NCBI GenBank assembly: GCA_024280615.1
Contig: JAJRPU010000194.1
Span: 1 to 5,634 of the forward strand
Direction of reading: 5' to 3'
Length of the DNA: 5,634 nt
Source: Bacteroidota bacterium
GTDB lineage: Bacteria; Bacteroidota; Bacteroidia; JAADEI01
Notes under the pieces: model-generated
What the model was told of the DNA's origin: nothing
Database searches by the model: none
What the model saw: the letters and a program-made list of their open reading frames with translations, nothing else
Shown: piece after piece, positions 5,525 to 5,634 of the stretch
How the letters are laid out: each line of letters opens with the position of its first letter
Numbering within the stretch: the first letter of the stretch is position 1
Translations under genes and position numbers: made by a program

Positions 5525-5634
5525 ATGAAGAATTGTCAGAGGCGTAGATTAAAACCCCGTATTCACCCCTTTTTTAAGGATGATTATGAAAACGTTATCA
5601 TCTCTATGTTAAACGAGTTGTCAGAAGGACTGCA
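5525..5634 (+). CDS. partial ORF at right edge, unknown
   Basis: From ATG 5525 the frame stays open for 36 codons to the window end: MKNCQRRRLKPRIHPF at the start, then a plausible helix with ENVIISMLNELSEGL at residues 22-36. The ATG overlaps the end of a preceding short frame (ending ENEELSEA, TAG 5545-5547) in a different register. That fits either two overlapping genes or one gene interrupted by a frameshift. No clear SD precedes it; AAGAG ends 9-10 bases upstream at best. No family is recognisable from this fragment, and the direction and frame are the only things I can support. Confidence 0.3.
   Translation, partial: MKNCQRRRLKPRIHPFFKDDYENVIISMLNELSEGL

Larger units (their letters stand above)
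4988..5634. other. 647-base region without an intact recognisable gene
   Basis: After the tRNA there is an A+T-rich spacer, then a degenerate CACAGAG-type palindrome (5023-5082), a possible small RNA locus (5138-5222), a start-less open frame with signs of erosion (5084 onward) and a partial ORF at the right edge. No complete protein gene with a start and a recognisable family is visible on either strand. The mix of broken frames and inverted repeats downstream of a tRNA 3' end fits an old insertion or decayed gene, but I see no duplicated tRNA end that would mark an att site inside the window. Confidence 0.5.

Noticed and set aside
5461..5634. Toxin-antitoxin pair from two short overlapping frames
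   Set aside because: The upstream frame has only a 13-codon ATG-started part and neither translation shows a toxin or antitoxin motif; an eroded single gene explains the overlap as well.

Overview
The window looks like a piece of an A+T-rich bacterial chromosome. A Bacteroidota or related lineage is my best guess. Reasons are the zinc-phospholipase-like protein, which I know mainly from Bacteroidota genomes, the fused RibBA, and the near absence of Shine-Dalgarno (SD) sequences ahead of the main genes, which instead have A-rich leaders or ATGA overlaps. This is inferred from family knowledge, not from a search.

Layout. Positions 1-4858 carry five genes, all on the minus strand, so transcription runs from high to low coordinates. 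The order is a membrane glycosyltransferase (GT2), then ribBA 49 bases later, then a secreted zinc-dependent phospholipase C/S1-P1-like protein whose ATG overlaps the ribBA stop by 4 bases. Next comes a gap of about 117-156 bases with inverted repeats and a possible promoter. It is followed by a baeRF3-family protein (bacterial relative of eRF1/Pelota release factors) and the N-terminus of a DHH-family NrnA-like phosphoesterase, again with a 4-base ATGA overlap. The two ATGA junctions imply two tightly coupled pairs: ribBA with the PLC-like gene, and baeRF3 with nrnA. The second pair may link ribosome/translation biology with turnover of very short RNAs; that is inference.

The only strong SD in the window (AAGGAGG) does not serve the baeRF3 start. 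It sits 5 bases before the ATG of a 28-codon out-of-frame ORF that overlaps the baeRF3 start, which suggests a leader peptide with coupled translation, or a frame difference.

A plus-strand tRNA-Lys(CTT) lies at 4915-4987, diverging from the glycosyltransferase. The remaining 647 bases (4988-5634) hold no intact recognisable gene. They contain a degenerate copy of what looks like the CACAGAG...CTCTGTG palindromic repeat family, a TATAAT box followed by a possible 67-base structured RNA ending in seven T's, a start-less 117-codon open frame that seems to continue through further frames as an eroded coding region, and a partial ORF running off the right edge. I see no CRISPR array, intact insertion sequence, rRNA or FMN riboswitch.
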